Notes: a model not told the origin generated them from the letters alone. Positions 1-9,010 are shown, counted from the stretch's first letter. The stretch: 64,000 bases of DNA from Psychrobacter sanguinis (GCF_020736705.1 NZ_CP085990.1:3224001-3288000); one strand, 5' to 3'. Translations and numbers: made by a program.

Positions 1-597
1 TATGAGTATGCCTTACAAAAATGACATTATGAATAAAAATTGAAAAATAAATCAAAAAAACCCTAATATAATCAAGGGATTAGGAGTTATTATAGATAAA
101 ATAAGGGCTAGAATTTCTTGGAATACGTTGCGTTAGGACAGGTATTTTTCACCCGCAATCGCAGTCATCATCCCCAGATGTATTACTCTCTAATTTAAAG
201 ACATCTAACAATTGTAAACCAGAGCAAACTGCCTCAATTGATCTCATCTACGTACATGTTTTGAATATGATGTAAGTAATTATAGAAACTTGAATAACAC
301 ATATGGGCGTGAGTCTTTGTCTCCTCTTTTGCATTACTGACTGCATGCTTAAAGGCAATCATTGCTTGTTGCCAATAATGGGCTTGTTCCTGTTTACAAG
401 CACTTATTTTATAAACACTTATTTTATTAATAAGTCCTTATTCTATTTTTCAGTCTGTATCCTAGCTTCTTACTGTATTTTGGATTTATCACTCTTTATA
501 TTAGCCCTTATATTTCATGCCAATTATTACGATTACTTTTAACTCATCAGTATAGAAAAAATAAGCAGAACTAAATAAAAAGAGTCGCATAACCTTA
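1..597. other. Intergenic region upstream of nirK
   Basis: AT-rich DNA with no convincing gene. The only longer open frame (303-542, 79 codons) is hydrophobic and low in complexity and has no clear ribosome-binding site, so I do not call it. The first 300 bases contain no hairpin or tRNA that I can support. The part nearest the nitrite reductase gene is expected to carry its promoter, but I cannot place -35 and -10 boxes with confidence. Confidence 0.5.
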
Positions 598-620
598 AAC
601 ATTCATTTAAAGTGAATGTA
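598..620. promoter_or_regulatory. NsrR-like palindromic operator of nirK
   Basis: Two 11-base arms, AACATTCATTT (598-608) and AAGTGAATGTA (610-620), are inverted repeats around a single central base, with one mismatch. The 11-1-11 layout and the A/T-rich centre match the known binding pattern of the nitric-oxide-sensing repressor NsrR, which controls nirK/aniA-type genes in other proteobacteria. The site ends 49 bases before the chosen nirK start, a position suited to repression. Assignment to NsrR is inference; an NsrR gene is not in the window. Confidence 0.5.
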
Positions 621-669
621 TAGAAAGATCAGTTTCCATATCGGATTAACCTACTTTCTGGAGGATAAT

Positions 670-2199
670 ATGCTTATCTCAACCTTAAGAACATTGCCCA
701 AAAATGCCCCTTCTTATTCTAAGCTAGCACTAGCTTGCTTGTTTGCTATTACCTCCGGTCTGATTGGGTGCGATAAATCAACGCCTGAAAACTCGGCACC
801 TGACAGTAATGAAAGCACTGCCACAACTACTAGCGGAACCAAAGACTCTAACTCTAATACCCAACAAGGTGAGTTACCCGTTATAGACGCTATCTTAACC
901 TCAGCACCTCAAGTCCCTCCTCCAACCAATAGAGACTATCCTGCCAAAGTTGTGGTCAAAATGGAGACTGTGGAAAAAGTAATGCGCTTAGCTGATGGGG
1001 TTGAATATAACTTCTGGACTTTTAATGGCTCGGTGCCTGGTAGCTTTATTCGTGTCCGTGAAGGTGATGAAGTTGAGTTCCATCTGTCTAATCATCCAGA
1101 TTCCAAAATGCCGCATAATATCGATTTACACGCGGTAACGGGACCCGGTGGTGGCGCCGCTTCATCTTTCACTTCTCCTGGTCATACTTCAGAGTTTAAC
1201 TTTACTGCCCTAAAGCCTGGTCTGTACGTTTACCACTGCGCCGTTGCGCCCGTAGGAATGCACATTGCCAACGGTATGTACGGTCTTATATTGGTTGAGC
1301 CTAAAGAAGGATTGCCAAAGGTCGATAAAGAATTCTACGTGATGCAAAGTGACTTCTATACCAAAGGCGACTATGGAGACAAAGGCTTACAACCCTTTGA
1401 TATGGAAAAAGCAGTTAAAGAAGATGCGGACTATGTGGTTTTTAATGGCTCAGTCGGCTCTATGACCGGGGATAATGCCTTAAAAGCCAAAGTAGGGGAA
1501 ACTGTGCGCCTATTCGTCGGTAATGGCGGGCCTAACTTAGTTTCATCGTTCCATGTCATCGGAGAGATTTTCGATAAAGTAAATATCGAGGGCGGTTTGT
1601 CTGAAAACCATAGTGTACAAACCACCTTAATACCAGCTGGGGGCGCGGCAATCACTCAATTTAAACTTGATGTACCTGGCGACTACGTGATAGTTGATCA
1701 CTCAATCTTTCGAGCTTTTAACAAAGGCGCTCTCGGTATTCTTTCGGTAGAGGGTCCGGAAGATAAAAAAATCTATTCTGGAAAAGTCAGAGAACAAGTT
1801 TATCTACCTGAGGGGTCAGCGACACAAAGTATCGGCAAAAACGACACACCAAAACCAGAGGTTACTGCTAAAAACTTACAACAGCGCATTAAAATGGGCG
1901 AATCTGTCTATGCCAGTAACTGCGCAGCTTGCCATCAACCTAATGGCACTGGAATACCTAATGCCTTCCCTCCTTTGGCGAAGTCAGACTATCTAAATGC
2001 AGACCCCAATCGCGCCATCGACGCCATTCACAATGGTTTAAGCGGTAAGATTACGGTCAATGGTAAGGAGTACAATAGTGTCATGCCTGCGGTCGATTTG
2101 GACGATGAAAAGATCGCCAATGTGGTGACCTATATTATAAATAGCTGGGGTAACAAAGGCGGAGAAACTACCCCCTCACATGTGGCAGCTCGAAAGTAA
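670..2199 (+). CDS. nirK: Copper-containing nitrite reductase with fused C-terminal cytochrome c (lipoprotein)
   Basis: Reduces nitrite to nitric oxide in denitrification, outside the cytoplasm. The start at 670 follows a good ribosome-binding site (ctggagg); an in-frame ATG at 616 lies inside the operator palindrome. The N-terminus is a lipoprotein signal with lipobox LIGC (Cys34), so the enzyme is probably membrane-anchored. Two cupredoxin domains follow. Visible type 1 copper ligands are His149, Cys190, His198 and Met203; Asp152, His154 and His189 fit the catalytic type 2 site. After about residue 400 comes a class I cytochrome c domain with the heme motif CAACH (418-422) and a likely Met ligand near 472. 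At 509 aa it is longer than the usual 330-380 aa because of this fused domain, which probably delivers electrons directly. The neighbours nirV and a SCO copper chaperone support the role. Confidence 0.95.
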   Translation: MLISTLRTLPKNAPSYSKLALACLFAITSGLIGCDKSTPENSAPDSNESTATTTSGTKDSNSNTQQGELPVIDAILTSAPQVPPPTNRDYPAKVVVKMETVEKVMRLADGVEYNFWTFNGSVPGSFIRVREGDEVEFHLSNHPDSKMPHNIDLHAVTGPGGGAASSFTSPGHTSEFNFTALKPGLYVYHCAVAPVGMHIANGMYGLILVEPKEGLPKVDKEFYVMQSDFYTKGDYGDKGLQPFDMEKAVKEDADYVVFNGSVGSMTGDNALKAKVGETVRLFVGNGGPNLVSSFHVIGEIFDKVNIEGGLSENHSVQTTLIPAGGAAITQFKLDVPGDYVIVDHSIFRAFNKGALGILSVEGPEDKKIYSGKVREQVYLPEGSATQSIGKNDTPKPEVTAKNLQQRIKMGESVYASNCAACHQPNGTGIPNAFPPLAKSDYLNADPNRAIDAIHNGLSGKITVNGKEYNSVMPAVDLDDEKIANVVTYIINSWGNKGGETTPSHVAARK

Positions 2200-2282
2200 C
2201 CCAGATGGCCATTAGCTAATGCCCGTTTGCAGACTGCAACTGAGTAAAAATACAGTCACTATAAAAGCCACTAGGCCTAATA

Positions 2283-2313
2283 CGGTATCAGGCTTGAGCT
2301 AAGCCTGATACCG
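2283..2313 (+). terminator. Strong hairpin between nirK and nirV
   Basis: A perfect 13-bp stem (cggtatcaggctt / aagcctgataccg) encloses the 5-base loop gagct. No run of T follows, so it may be a transcript-stabilising or attenuating hairpin rather than a full terminator. It would let nirK mRNA exceed nirV mRNA. Confidence 0.6.
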
Positions 2314-2402
2314 AGTCCATATTAGATTGAATTAAGCTAATTTACTTCAAGCTAAGCGCCAACTGCCTGCTTTTATATACTCACAACCGAGTGAGAGCCA
2401 TC

Positions 2403-3248
2403 ATGATAATCAATATTATAGTCACCAAGTTCTCTACTTTACCACGCAGTTATATTAGATCGTTGCTACTGGCTTCAATGGGGATAACTCTTAGCTTTGT
2501 CTCTGGTATGGGTCTAATGATATCTACAGCACAAGCCAAAGAACTGACAATCGAGTCTGGGGTATACCGACCCTTATATTTGAGTAATAACTCCCCCCTT
2601 ATCAAAGTAGACACATTCAAAATAGACGAGTTACCGGTTACCAATATCCAACTTTATAAATTCTCACAACAAAACCCAAAGTACCAAAAGCAAGCGATTG
2701 TGCCAATATTCGCCGACAAAGGCTATCTTAAGCACTGGTTGAAAGCCACAAAGGGTTATACGCCACAAATTGCTGACTTCCAAAAACCTGTGGTCAATGT
2801 GTCTTGGTATGTAGCCAACCAATATTGTCATGCCCAAAACAAGCGACTACCTACTGTAGAGCAATGGGAGTACGTGGCTCAAGCCTCTGAAACCCATAAA
2901 AATGGTAGCTTAGAACCCGGATACAATCAGAGCATTCTCGACTGGTACAGCAAGTCTGCTGGTAACAACCATCGGCTTGCCAAAGTGGGACAAAGCCCTG
3001 CTAACTATTGGGGAGTTAAAGACATGCACGGATTGATTTGGGAATGGACCGAGAATTTTAACAATAGTTTAGTAACGGGAGAATCACGCTCTGATAGCAC
3101 CTTAAATCAGCAAATGTTTTGTGGCTCTGCTGCCATTGGCGCAGTTGACCCAAGTGATTATGCTGCCTTCATGCGCTATGGTTTTCGCTCAAGTTTAGAA
3201 GCGAAATATACCGTTAGCAGTCTGGGCTTTCGCTGTGCTCGCTATTAA
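2403..3248 (+). CDS. nirV: NirV-like formylglycine-generating-enzyme (SUMF1) family protein
   Basis: Belongs to the SUMF1/FGE-sulfatase fold family. NirV proteins are typically encoded just downstream of nirK; their exact role in nitrite reduction is not established. The ATG at 2403 is preferred to the GTG at 2391. The first 45 residues form a signal peptide ending in AQA, so the protein is exported. Family features are PVTNIQLYKF, the VNVSWYVANQYC block, RLPTVEQWEYVAQA, DMHGLIWEWTENF and the terminal LGFRCARY. At 281 aa the length is normal. It lies about 200 bases after nirK, behind a strong hairpin, and only 37 bases before the SCO gene, so it is probably in one transcription unit with both. 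Confidence 0.85.
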   Translation: MIINIIVTKFSTLPRSYIRSLLLASMGITLSFVSGMGLMISTAQAKELTIESGVYRPLYLSNNSPLIKVDTFKIDELPVTNIQLYKFSQQNPKYQKQAIVPIFADKGYLKHWLKATKGYTPQIADFQKPVVNVSWYVANQYCHAQNKRLPTVEQWEYVAQASETHKNGSLEPGYNQSILDWYSKSAGNNHRLAKVGQSPANYWGVKDMHGLIWEWTENFNNSLVTGESRSDSTLNQQMFCGSAAIGAVDPSDYAAFMRYGFRSSLEAKYTVSSLGFRCARY

Positions 3249-3285
3249 TTTAAGCAACCTCTTCTATTTTCATTAGGAATTTATT

Positions 3286-4035
3286 ATGAAAACCAATCTC
3301 TCCCGTTCTGCCCCACTACTAATCTCCTATAAATTAGTGTCCTGTCTCTTTAAGACAGCCTTAGTAGCCAGTTTGTCTATTACTGCTATTGCTTGTAGTC
3401 AATCAGAATCCGATTCAGCTCAGTCAAAGCCTACGCCTATGTCACAAACTGAAGAACAGCATGAAGCTATGCACCATGAGGGCATGAACCATGACTCTAT
3501 GACCCATGGAAATATGAACTCGAAAGAGCCTGCTGAAGCCTTGGGACAAGACTATTCTATTTATCAAGTCGGCGGAGAATGGACCGATCATAACGACAAT
3601 AAACTTGAGCTTGAAACGTTAAAAGGTAAAAACCAAGTAGTTGTTATGGCCTATACCAGTTGTCAGCATACCTGCCCTATCCTGGTCCGTGGTATGAAAC
3701 AAATTGAGAAAGGACTTACTGATGAAGCAAGAGCTGACACTGAGTTTTTATTGGTAACGTTAGACACAGCGCGTGATACCGTCCCAGTCATGAAAAATTA
3801 TGCCGAACACAATGATTTAGGGAACCATTGGCACTTAATCCGTAGCACTGAGGCCAATACCCGTATGCTGGCCAATACCTTAAATATCAAATATCAGTTT
3901 ACTGATAATGGCGATATTAATCACTCAAACTTACTTTCTATTTTGGACAAACAGGGTCGGTTGGTAGCCCAAGAAATTGGCGTCGCTGACAGCGGTCTTA
4001 ACCCTCTTACTGATTATTTAAACACCCACAGTTAA
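3286..4035 (+). CDS. SCO1/SenC-family copper chaperone lipoprotein
   Basis: Thioredoxin-fold protein that binds copper and delivers it to exported cuproenzymes. A lipoprotein signal ends at a lipobox with Cys37. A short His/Met-rich stretch (about residues 59-78) looks like an extra copper-capturing segment. The SCO copper motif CQHTC (Cys126, Cys130) and the distant His213 in the block NHSNLLSILD are present. At 249 aa it is slightly long because of the His/Met-rich leader. It is the third gene of the nirK-nirV unit, so its likely client is NirK; a role at a cytochrome oxidase cannot be excluded. Confidence 0.88.
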   Translation: MKTNLSRSAPLLISYKLVSCLFKTALVASLSITAIACSQSESDSAQSKPTPMSQTEEQHEAMHHEGMNHDSMTHGNMNSKEPAEALGQDYSIYQVGGEWTDHNDNKLELETLKGKNQVVVMAYTSCQHTCPILVRGMKQIEKGLTDEARADTEFLLVTLDTARDTVPVMKNYAEHNDLGNHWHLIRSTEANTRMLANTLNIKYQFTDNGDINHSNLLSILDKQGRLVAQEIGVADSGLNPLTDYLNTHS

Positions 4036-4082
4036 CTTTTGAGCGTTGACTCAGTTGGTAGATATTTTGTGTAAATAAAAGC

Positions 4083-4110
4083 TTGCAAAACCTAAAAAAC
4101 TTGCTAAAAT
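4083..4110 (+). promoter_or_regulatory. Probable promoter of tRNA-Val
   Basis: TTGCAA (4083-4088) and TAAAAT (4105-4110) are separated by 16 bases and lie 14 bases before the tRNA. The fit to sigma-70 boxes is good. Confidence 0.6.
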
Positions 4111-4123
4111 ACATCACCTCAAT

Positions 4124-4200
<77 letters not shown>

Positions 4201-4204
4201 AATT

Positions 4205-4238
4205 CGAAAGCCCCAATCTTTATGATTGGGGCTTTTTT
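4205..4238 (+). terminator. Rho-independent terminator after tRNA-Val
   Basis: GAAAGCCCCAATC and GATTGGGGCTTTTTTT form a stem with a short loop (TTTAT) followed by a T-tract, immediately downstream of the tRNA. Confidence 0.9.
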
Positions 4239-4326
4239 TATGCCCGAAATATAAGGGCTGACACCCATTGCACCTCTTGTAACTATACATCGTTTTACTC
4301 TCTCTCTATAACTCGCAAAAAAACCG

Positions 4327-4357
4327 TGTGCCCAAATTGTGCCCAAGCTGTGCCTGC
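4327..4357. repeat. Three direct repeats at exact 11-base spacing, candidate integrase arm sites
   Basis: TGTGCCCAA occurs at 4327-4335 and 4338-4346, with a degenerate copy (TGTGCCTGC) at 4349-4357. The starts are 11 bases apart, about one helical turn. They lie between the tRNA attachment region and the integrase, where arm-type sites of tyrosine integrases are found. The function is inferred from position and periodicity. Confidence 0.4.
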
Positions 4358-4383
4358 CCTAAAATTTCTAACTCATAAACCTC

Positions 4384-4629
4384 TTAACTTTGACCTCTAC
4401 TCTTCTTTTTCAAATCCTGATCTTCTGCATCAGGAACATATTCAAATATATCTCCAACTTCAACTTCTAAAAACTCGCATAGCTTATCAATAGTATCGAA
4501 GTCGATTCTCGACGACTGGTCATTATATATTTTATGTAACGTTGTTTTGCTAATTCCTGTCGCCCGTACTGCATCCGCTACCTTTAGCCTTCTTTCCGCT
4601 AACAAAGTGGGTAAATGATTAACTATCAC
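4384..4629 (-). CDS. XRE-family (Cro/C1-type) transcriptional regulator
   Basis: Small DNA-binding repressor of 81 aa. The helix-turn-helix covers about residues 10-60 (LAERRLKVADAVRATGISKT, then LHKIYNDQSSRIDFDTIDKL), followed by the typical tail LEVEVGDIFEYV. The GTG start at 4629 has a GGAG ribosome-binding site. It is transcribed away from the excisionase-like gene, and the shared 110-base interval holds several inverted repeats. It therefore probably controls itself and the excision/integration genes. A Lys-rich end (KKKSRGQS) follows the domain. The XRE fold is clear; the target is inference. Confidence 0.85.
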   Translation of the reverse strand: MIVNHLPTLLAERRLKVADAVRATGISKTTLHKIYNDQSSRIDFDTIDKLCEFLEVEVGDIFEYVPDAEDQDLKKKSRGQS

Positions 4630-4645
4630 AGAAAAACTCCAATCT

Positions 4646-4715
4646 TAGTTGTAAAAAGTACTTGCATAGTTATAAAAATGTGATAAATTACAACTATGGT
4701 ATTTAAAAGTACCAT
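4646..4715. promoter_or_regulatory. Divergent operator/promoter region between regulator and excisionase-like gene
   Basis: Three symmetric elements are packed here: TAGTTGTAA (4646-4654) inverted as TTACAACTA (4688-4696); the palindrome AAGTACTT (4656-4663); and ATGGTA (4696-4701) inverted as TACCAT (4710-4715). A possible rightward promoter is TTGCAT (4662-4667), 16 bases, TAAATT (4684-4689). These are probable binding sites of the XRE regulator or of the excisionase. Confidence 0.45.
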
Positions 4716-4745
4716 GATGATTAAACTTTATATAAGGAATGTATT

Positions 4746-4961
4746 ATGTCACATACTTACTTAACAACCCAAGAGCTTTCTGAACGCATCAAGTACACCC
4801 CTCGTACGATTCGAAATGAGCTCAAAGACAGTGTTCTAATTGAAGGCATTCACTACATCAGACCATTCGGTGGTAGAAAAATCCTTTATGTTTGGGAAGA
4901 AATTGAAAAAGACATGCGTGTCGGCGTGTCCGGCAGCATCAACGCCATGGCATTACAATAA
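4746..4961 (+). CDS. Excisionase-like / winged-helix DNA-binding protein
   Basis: 71-aa protein starting TYLTTQELSERIKYTPRTIR, the helix-turn-helix of the MerR/AlpA/Xis-like superfamily. The middle part (VLIEGIHYIRPFGGRKILYV) matches the wing of small excisionase-type proteins encoded beside integrases. It ends 10 bases before the integrase start, so the two are co-transcribed. Likely role: directing integrase towards excision or controlling its expression. The ribosome-binding site is AAGGAA. The family call is from motif resemblance only. Confidence 0.7.
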   Translation: MSHTYLTTQELSERIKYTPRTIRNELKDSVLIEGIHYIRPFGGRKILYVWEEIEKDMRVGVSGSINAMALQ

Positions 4962-4971
4962 GGAGGCTATT

Positions 4972-6177
4972 ATGGCTAGTATTAGAAGTAGGGGCAAAAA
5001 ACTGTTTGTTGACTTTCGCTACTTAGGAGTCCGATGTCGCGAAACTACCAACCTGATTGACACCCCTGAAAACCGTAAGAAGTTGCAAAAGATAATTGAA
5101 AGAATGGAAGCCGAAATTGTTTTAGGTACTTTCAATTATGCTCAGTACTTCCCCAAGAGCGATAAAGCTCAGAAAATGATGGCTTTAAATGATCGTAAGG
5201 AGTGTATCTCAACAAACATGCCGTCATTCAAGCAGTTTGCAGAGCTATGGTTCTCAGAAAAAGAAATTGAATGGCGTGATACGTACAAACGCAAGATTAG
5301 AGAAATTATTGACATGTATCTCTTACCTGAATTTCAGGAAAGACCCATCGATACAATTAAAAAGACAGAGGTATTAGCCTTCCGCTCAGCACTCGCCAAA
5401 GTAACGCGCGGAAAAGCTAAAAAACCTCTGTCAGCGGCACGCATCAATTCGATAATGGTACCTCTAGGTATGATACTAAAAGAAGCTGCTAAACGCTACA
5501 AGTTTGATAATCCGTATGATGATATTAAGTCTCTGAAGGAGCCAAAAGCCAGTATTCAGCCTTTCACGTTAGATGAGGTTTGGAAGTTTATTAATGGGGT
5601 TAGGGAGGACTATCGAAACTACTATCTTGTGCGCTTTTTCACAGGTATGAGAACCAGCGAAATCGATGGTCTCACTTGGGAAAATATTGACTTTAATCGC
5701 CGTGAGATTGTTATCAATCAGGCTTTGGTTAAAGGTAAGATCGTTCCACCTAAAACCCAAGAGTCATATAGAGCCATTCAAATGTCTCCATGGGTTTATG
5801 ATGCATTAAAAGAGCAGCAGAAAGTCACTTATAAGCGTTCTGAGTATGTCTTTTGTTCTCACACTGGTGAGCCATTTGACTACAACAATGTGAATAAACG
5901 AGTTTGGCATCCTACTCTTAAGGCGCTAGGTCTTAAAAAGCGCAATGCTTATCAAACTAGGCATACTGCTGCAACACTCTGGTTAGCCGCTGGTGAAAGC
6001 CCTGAGTGGATTGCGTATCAGATGGGCCATTCAACCACCAAAATGCTGTTCAATACTTACAGTCGCTACGTGCCTAATATGACTCGTCAAGATGGTAGCG
6101 CTTTTGAAGCACTGGTAAATCGCAGTCAAATGCAATTAGTAAAGGCTAATCAGGAGGTTGAGCATGAAGATGATTAA
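4972..6177 (+). CDS. int: Tyrosine site-specific integrase of the tRNA-Val island
   Basis: 401-aa phage-type integrase. The ATG at 4972 is chosen because a strong AGGAGG lies just before it; a longer frame from 4840 overlaps the upstream gene. The N-terminal segment (about 1-40, MASIRSRGKKLFVDFRYLGV) resembles the DUF3596-type arm-binding domain. A core-binding domain covers roughly 80-190 and the catalytic domain 195-375. Visible catalytic residues are Arg227 (TGMRTSEIDGL), Arg330 in YQTRHTA (Tyr replaces the usual first His of H-x-x-R), His352 (MGHSTTKM) and the nucleophile Tyr363 (FNTYSRY). It probably inserts the island at the adjacent tRNA-Val gene. It overlaps the next small gene by 14 bases. 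Confidence 0.93.
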   Translation: MASIRSRGKKLFVDFRYLGVRCRETTNLIDTPENRKKLQKIIERMEAEIVLGTFNYAQYFPKSDKAQKMMALNDRKECISTNMPSFKQFAELWFSEKEIEWRDTYKRKIREIIDMYLLPEFQERPIDTIKKTEVLAFRSALAKVTRGKAKKPLSAARINSIMVPLGMILKEAAKRYKFDNPYDDIKSLKEPKASIQPFTLDEVWKFINGVREDYRNYYLVRFFTGMRTSEIDGLTWENIDFNRREIVINQALVKGKIVPPKTQESYRAIQMSPWVYDALKEQQKVTYKRSEYVFCSHTGEPFDYNNVNKRVWHPTLKALGLKKRNAYQTRHTAATLWLAAGESPEWIAYQMGHSTTKMLFNTYSRYVPNMTRQDGSAFEALVNRSQMQLVKANQEVEHEDD

Positions 6178-6454
6178 CTATCAAGAGCTACTATCCCAAC
6201 ATAAACCCAAAGGTCATATTAGTGATGATGCAAACCATATTGCTAACACTCTTATTCGTGATAAGTGTATTCAAACTGGCAGTACATTATCGAGATTCCT
6301 TGGTGTTGATAACTGCTTTAACAACCATATGGCAATTCGTATATGGGTTCAATCCAGACTAGACGCTCAAGAGTCCTATGTACTGGATGAAATGTGCATG
6401 CAGCTAGGGTATGAGCTTTATGACTTACTTCATGGCCCTGGCTATCAATTCTAA
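6164..6454 (+). CDS. Small hypothetical protein in integrase operon
   Basis: 96-aa soluble protein of unknown function. The ATG at 6164 has a strong AGGAGG site and lies inside the 3' end of the integrase gene, so the two are translationally coupled. I see no known motif. Its middle part (ANTLIRDKCIQTGSTLSRFL) is helical and could be DNA-binding. The next gene follows after 10 bases. It is probably an accessory gene of the integration module. Confidence 0.65.
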   Translation: MKMINYQELLSQHKPKGHISDDANHIANTLIRDKCIQTGSTLSRFLGVDNCFNNHMAIRIWVQSRLDAQESYVLDEMCMQLGYELYDLLHGPGYQF

Positions 6455-6464
6455 GGAAAGCATT

Positions 6465-6782
6465 ATGAGTTTAAAACTACAACCTAATATGACGCAAAGT
6501 GCTCTTGATCTTCAAATATGTGAGGATTACTGGGCTTATGACAACAAATCTGATTATATTGCACACGTTGAAGCGCTCTGTCGTAAGTATGGCATTAGTA
6601 CTCAGAAACTGTTCAAAGAGGTAGGCCAGTGTTTCGCCTATTTGGATGATGTGCGCTGTGCCTGTTGTGGCTATGTCTGTCCTGTACAACATCCTGCAGA
6701 TATCCCCTACTTCCGCTGTAAGTCGAATTGGATTTGTGGCGTTTGCGAATACGACATGCAGCAGGCGTATTATAGCCGGTAG
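6465..6782 (+). CDS. Small zinc-ribbon protein in integrase operon
   Basis: 105-aa protein with four regularly placed cysteine pairs near the C-terminus: CACCGYVC (about residues 69-76), then a later Cys and CGVC in NWICGVCEYD. This is a likely zinc ribbon. The N-terminal part is helical and acidic. The ATG at 6465 has the ribosome-binding site AAGGAA, and a terminator follows directly, so this is the last gene of the xis-int unit. I cannot name a family. A nucleic-acid-binding or regulatory role is the simplest guess. Confidence 0.65.
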   Translation: MSLKLQPNMTQSALDLQICEDYWAYDNKSDYIAHVEALCRKYGISTQKLFKEVGQCFAYLDDVRCACCGYVCPVQHPADIPYFRCKSNWICGVCEYDMQQAYYSR

Positions 6783-6804
6783 AGTGCTACCTGTTAGTTG
6801 TTAG

Positions 6805-6837
6805 AAAGCCAGATGGTTAAGACCGTCTGGCTTTTTT
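6805..6837 (+). terminator. Terminator of the integrase operon
   Basis: AAGCCAGATGGT / ACCGTCTGGCTT stem (one G-T pair), loop TAAG, then a T-tract. It separates the plus-strand integration module from the minus-strand BREX operon. Confidence 0.85.
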
Positions 6838-6925
6838 GTTCATATATTAGATTATTCTATATGGGTAACATTGCTACCACACAGATTAAGGCTTAGTAAA
6901 CTCTATAACAAATAAGGCTGTTGGC

Positions 6926-8992
6926 TTACTGGACCCCTAAAGCCTTATAAACCGCATCAACAGGGTCAGCATAAAAGCTAATTTGAAACTTTGAGAATAG
7001 CTCTGCAGGCACTGTAGGTATATCAGAGGCTGAAGCCATTGGAATAATCACTCGTTTAGCACCACTATCCATTGCTAACTGTAGGCTCTCTGCTAGGTTT
7101 TGAACAGGATTTATAACCCCGCCCAATGTCATATCACCAAGCACTACCATTTGTTCTTGCGTAGAACGTCCCATCAATATAGAACAGAAAGCTATTAAGG
7201 CCGCTAAGGAAGTATGAGTACTAGGGCCCGTATTATGTAGCTCAACCACGTGCAAACTAAACTCATGGTCAGAAAACTTAGAAGATGCACTGATACGTTT
7301 TAGATTACCCTTAAAGTAGTCAAAAGCAATTCGAATGGCTTCTTTGGCAGCGCTATTAGACCCCAAGCCTGAAACAGAGTACTTACCAGAGCCTGGCATC
7401 ATTTGGGTTTCATAACGATAAAGCCCTAACTGCCCATTGGCACCCTGAGCAACTAAATGTACAACGCCTGGTCTTGGTACACCTTCAGATATAAGCGAGC
7501 TGCCCCCTTGCTCTGGCACACTTACAAAGAACTCTTCAAGCGTTTCATTATCAATATAACTAAAGTGAACATCATAAAACTCCATGCCACCAAGCTTCTT
7601 GAGTTGCTCTTTGATCCGGCGTCTTGTAATCAATGCATATACTAAGCAATTACGCACATCTTCTTTACCATAATTACTATCAGGGTGAAGCAATTTTAGT
7701 AATCCTGATACAGTGCGTTTAACGGCAATAACATCCCTTTGGTTTAAGTTATTACCTAGCTTAAAGTACTTATCAATAGCATCAGAGAAGCCGTATTTAC
7801 GCATCTCTCGCATGTATTCAGATAAATAGTCTGTTATTAGACCATAATTATTGGTAAAAAATTCAGGACGCATTTTAGGGATTTCCCACCCAGGTATATA
7901 GCAGTGGAAACGATCAAAAAATGCAGTGTCAATCATTGCATCAGGGAAAGGAGCTAGAAGATGACTGGTCTTAACTAGTGTTTCTACACTTTGGTTAATA
8001 TTCCCAATGAAAACCATTGAGGCTTTGGCTTCGATAGAATCACGGCCTCTAGCAAATGATCCAGAAGCCATATAATCCTTCATAATCTGAACACCGTCTT
8101 TATCTTTGAATCTTATGCCTGCTACCTCATCAAAAGCGACTATGTCCCACATGCCCACAAGTCCTACTTGCTTTGAACTCATGTTATAAAATAGGTTAGC
8201 TACTGTCGTCTGACCACCCGATACCAATAATGAGTTAGGTGAGCACTCTTTATATACGTGGCTCTTACCAGTACCTCGGGGGCCAAGCTCACAGACATTA
8301 TAGTTATTCTCTACAAAAGGAATCATGCGTGCAATAAGATGCCATTTAACCGATTCTTTTAAATTTGTTGGCTCCATGCCTACCGATCGTAGAATCACAT
8401 CCATCCATTGTTCAGTCGTGAAATACTGTCTCGCTGAGAATATTTCGTCCATATTCATCGATGGCATCTGAATTGGCTTAAGATTCATTATTGAAAAAGG
8501 AGAGATTTTTTGGCCTTCCTCAAAAAAATATTGCACGGTAATAATGCACCAAATACCACCTGTTAGCAGCTTTTCATTTTCCTTAACAATTTTAGAGGGA
8601 ACCAAGGCATCACTAATTCCTAAGTTTGAAAGCGCCGCTTCATAAACGTCTTTGCGCTGATTTAATTTCACACTGACTTTATCAATGATTTTGAATGTAC
8701 CGCGCTCTCGAATTAGGGATTTAATTTTCTCAGCTTCGTCCGGTCTGACATAGTTCTCAGCCAGTATTTTCTTGACGTTCTCAAGCCCTCTCATCACTAT
8801 GTCATCATCATCGGAGGCACAGTACATACCCAGCAAATACTCTAGTACATAAACAGGGACGTTAGCGCCTTCCTTTAACTTTTTAGTTAAATCCTTTCGG
8901 ACTACTCTACCTTTAAAATGCTGGTTTAATAAGCCATCTAGATCAGTGCTATCCGTCTCATTGCTGGCAAGTGAGTCATACCCTTCAGTCAT
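6926..8992 (-). CDS. brxL: BREX type I Lon-like ATPase/protease-fold protein BrxL
   Basis: Last gene of the type I BREX operon. It combines an AAA+-type ATPase core with a C-terminal Lon-protease-like domain; in characterised BREX it is needed for phage defence but not for host methylation. Walker A GPRGTGKS is at about residues 237-244 and Walker B (WDIVAFDEVAG) at about 281-291. The C-terminal Lon-like domain starts near 575, with GPSTHTS and, 55 residues later, GAKRVIIP, matching the Ser-Lys region. The ATG at 8992 is preferred to a TTG at 9004. The length (688 aa) is normal. The gene starts 18 bases after pglZ ends and is intact. Confidence 0.95.
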   Translation of the reverse strand: MTEGYDSLASNETDSTDLDGLLNQHFKGRVVRKDLTKKLKEGANVPVYVLEYLLGMYCASDDDDIVMRGLENVKKILAENYVRPDEAEKIKSLIRERGTFKIIDKVSVKLNQRKDVYEAALSNLGISDALVPSKIVKENEKLLTGGIWCIITVQYFFEEGQKISPFSIMNLKPIQMPSMNMDEIFSARQYFTTEQWMDVILRSVGMEPTNLKESVKWHLIARMIPFVENNYNVCELGPRGTGKSHVYKECSPNSLLVSGGQTTVANLFYNMSSKQVGLVGMWDIVAFDEVAGIRFKDKDGVQIMKDYMASGSFARGRDSIEAKASMVFIGNINQSVETLVKTSHLLAPFPDAMIDTAFFDRFHCYIPGWEIPKMRPEFFTNNYGLITDYLSEYMREMRKYGFSDAIDKYFKLGNNLNQRDVIAVKRTVSGLLKLLHPDSNYGKEDVRNCLVYALITRRRIKEQLKKLGGMEFYDVHFSYIDNETLEEFFVSVPEQGGSSLISEGVPRPGVVHLVAQGANGQLGLYRYETQMMPGSGKYSVSGLGSNSAAKEAIRIAFDYFKGNLKRISASSKFSDHEFSLHVVELHNTGPSTHTSLAALIAFCSILMGRSTQEQMVVLGDMTLGGVINPVQNLAESLQLAMDSGAKRVIIPMASASDIPTVPAELFSKFQISFYADPVDAVYKALGVQ

Positions 8993-9010
8993 ATTTATAT
9001 CCAAATCTTT

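Noticed and set aside
303..542. 79-codon hydrophobic open frame upstream of nirK
   Set aside because: Low complexity, repeated YFIN, no ribosome-binding site and no recognisable domain; likely chance in AT-rich DNA.
2201..2402. Possible separate promoter for nirV
   Set aside because: No convincing -35/-10 pair beyond the strong hairpin.
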